Both the position numbers and the translations under genes were made by a program. Shown in pieces: positions 16,326-16,774 of a stretch of DNA of 16,774 nucleotides. A model generated the notes under the pieces. It was not told the DNA's origin and searched no databases. It saw nothing but the letters and a program-made list of their open reading frames with translations. Position 1 is the first letter of the stretch; every line of letters starts with the position of its first letter. Location of the stretch: contig CBFHUI010000060.1 in the NCBI GenBank assembly GCA_965658725.1, positions 1 to 16,774 of the forward strand. Reading direction: 5' to 3'. Origin of the DNA: UBA7985 sp965658725. Lineage in GTDB: Bacteria > Pseudomonadota > Alphaproteobacteria > UBA7985.

Positions 16326-16774
16326 ATGGCTCCGTTTTGGCTCAAAAGCCCACTTCTTGCTCTGCTGCTAACTGCACTCGTCTGTGCTGCACCGGTCTCC
16401 GCTCAGGAAATCGCTGTGCCGCGCGAGCTGACCTGCGAGGACTGGCGACGCTTTGCCGATGCAGACTGGCACCGCCACGCCGAGACGTTGAACGCCCTCG
16501 ATGTCTGCCTGAGTTACGAGCCCGTGGTAGCGGGCGGGATTGTCTGGCGGCTGGTCCGATTGCAGCGCACCGCCGCTGTCCCAGCCCCCGCGCCTCTGAT
16601 CATCGTGCTGCACGACAACGAAGACGCCGCTCTGGTCGGTGCGTTGAGCGTGCTTGCGCTCTATGACGTGCAGATCGTCACCATCGATGCGGACGAAGAC
16701 CGCCTCTGGCAGGGCGTGGACCCCAACCGCATGTTTGTCGAACCCGGCGCGATCATCGACGGCTGCCCGAACGC
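16326..16774 (+). CDS. Exported protein with M14-like zinc-peptidase signatures (3' end beyond window)
   Basis: Open to the right edge (149 full codons). Residues 1-26 are a signal peptide (LLALLLTALVCAAPVSA then QE), so it is exported. After a Cys-bearing N-terminal part (C37, C61), residue 97 onward shows LIIVLHDNED: the HxxE spacing is that of zinc ligands in M14 metallocarboxypeptidases, and the later GVDPNRMF parallels their DxNR substrate-binding stretch. The second zinc His would lie beyond the window. Spacing to the right is unseen, so the call rests on two short motifs. The upstream nested inverted repeat covers the ribosome site region. No clear Shine-Dalgarno besides GAGCGGG. Confidence 0.6.
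   Translation, partial: MAPFWLKSPLLALLLTALVCAAPVSAQEIAVPRELTCEDWRRFADADWHRHAETLNALDVCLSYEPVVAGGIVWRLVRLQRTAAVPAPAPLIIVLHDNEDAALVGALSVLALYDVQIVTIDADEDRLWQGVDPNRMFVEPGAIIDGCPN

Noticed and set aside
16337..16666. 109-codon plus-strand ORF near the right edge
   Set aside because: It is out of frame with the signal-peptide-bearing frame from 16326, which is open to the edge and carries HDNE and DPNRMF.

Overview
The window looks like ordinary chromosome from a GC-rich alphaproteobacterium, probably aerobic and heterotrophic. The evidence is the alphaproteobacterial-type MetK, the DmdC-like acyl-CoA dehydrogenase, fatty-acid type CoA enzymes and good Shine-Dalgarno sites. A Hyphomonas/Maricaulis/Rhodobacterales-like marine lineage is my inference and cannot be settled from this sequence. 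I see no mobile element, rRNA, tRNA or CRISPR array.

Layout, left to right. (1) 1-2583, minus: the N-terminal 861 codons of a very large exported protein with a von Willebrand A domain followed by a long coiled coil; it is open past the left edge. (2) 2762-4938, minus: metK (SAM synthetase) followed by a PfkB-family, probably adenosine, kinase. They overlap as TGATG, a compact SAM synthesis/adenosine salvage pair. A 255-base leader before metK holds direct repeats and a 41-codon ORF with a good ribosome binding site. (3) 5194-5964, minus: a secreted proline-rich protein with a C-terminal SH3-like region and a duplicated VIANYPIE motif. (4) A 429-base divergent intergenic region. (5) 6394-10074, plus: a class I acyl-CoA ligase and a DmdC/FadE-like acyl-CoA dehydrogenase, presumably acting in series on one acyl substrate. 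(6) 10251-11822, plus: an exported protein joining a peptidoglycan-binding-like segment to an alginate-lyase-like helical domain. It converges on the next gene with only three bases between the stops. (7) 15374 to 11826, minus: beta-carbonic anhydrase, thiolase and a methyltransferase with a regulatory-type C-terminal region, in one close-packed run. (8) 15483-16244, plus: an NAD-type short-chain dehydrogenase divergent from the carbonic anhydrase. (9) 16326 to the right edge, plus: the start of an exported protein with M14-like zinc-peptidase signatures, preceded by a nested inverted repeat that reaches its start codon.

Two themes can be read. One is CoA-thioester and SAM metabolism (ligase, dehydrogenase, thiolase, short-chain dehydrogenase, SAM synthetase, adenosine kinase, methyltransferase). 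The other is a set of four exported envelope proteins of uncertain function (VWA/coiled coil, SH3-like, alginate-lyase-like, M14-like). No complete new system is evident. The least explained parts are the VWA/coiled-coil protein, the alginate-lyase-like fusion, the carbonic anhydrase-thiolase-methyltransferase run, the metK leader and the nested inverted repeat at 16266-16324.
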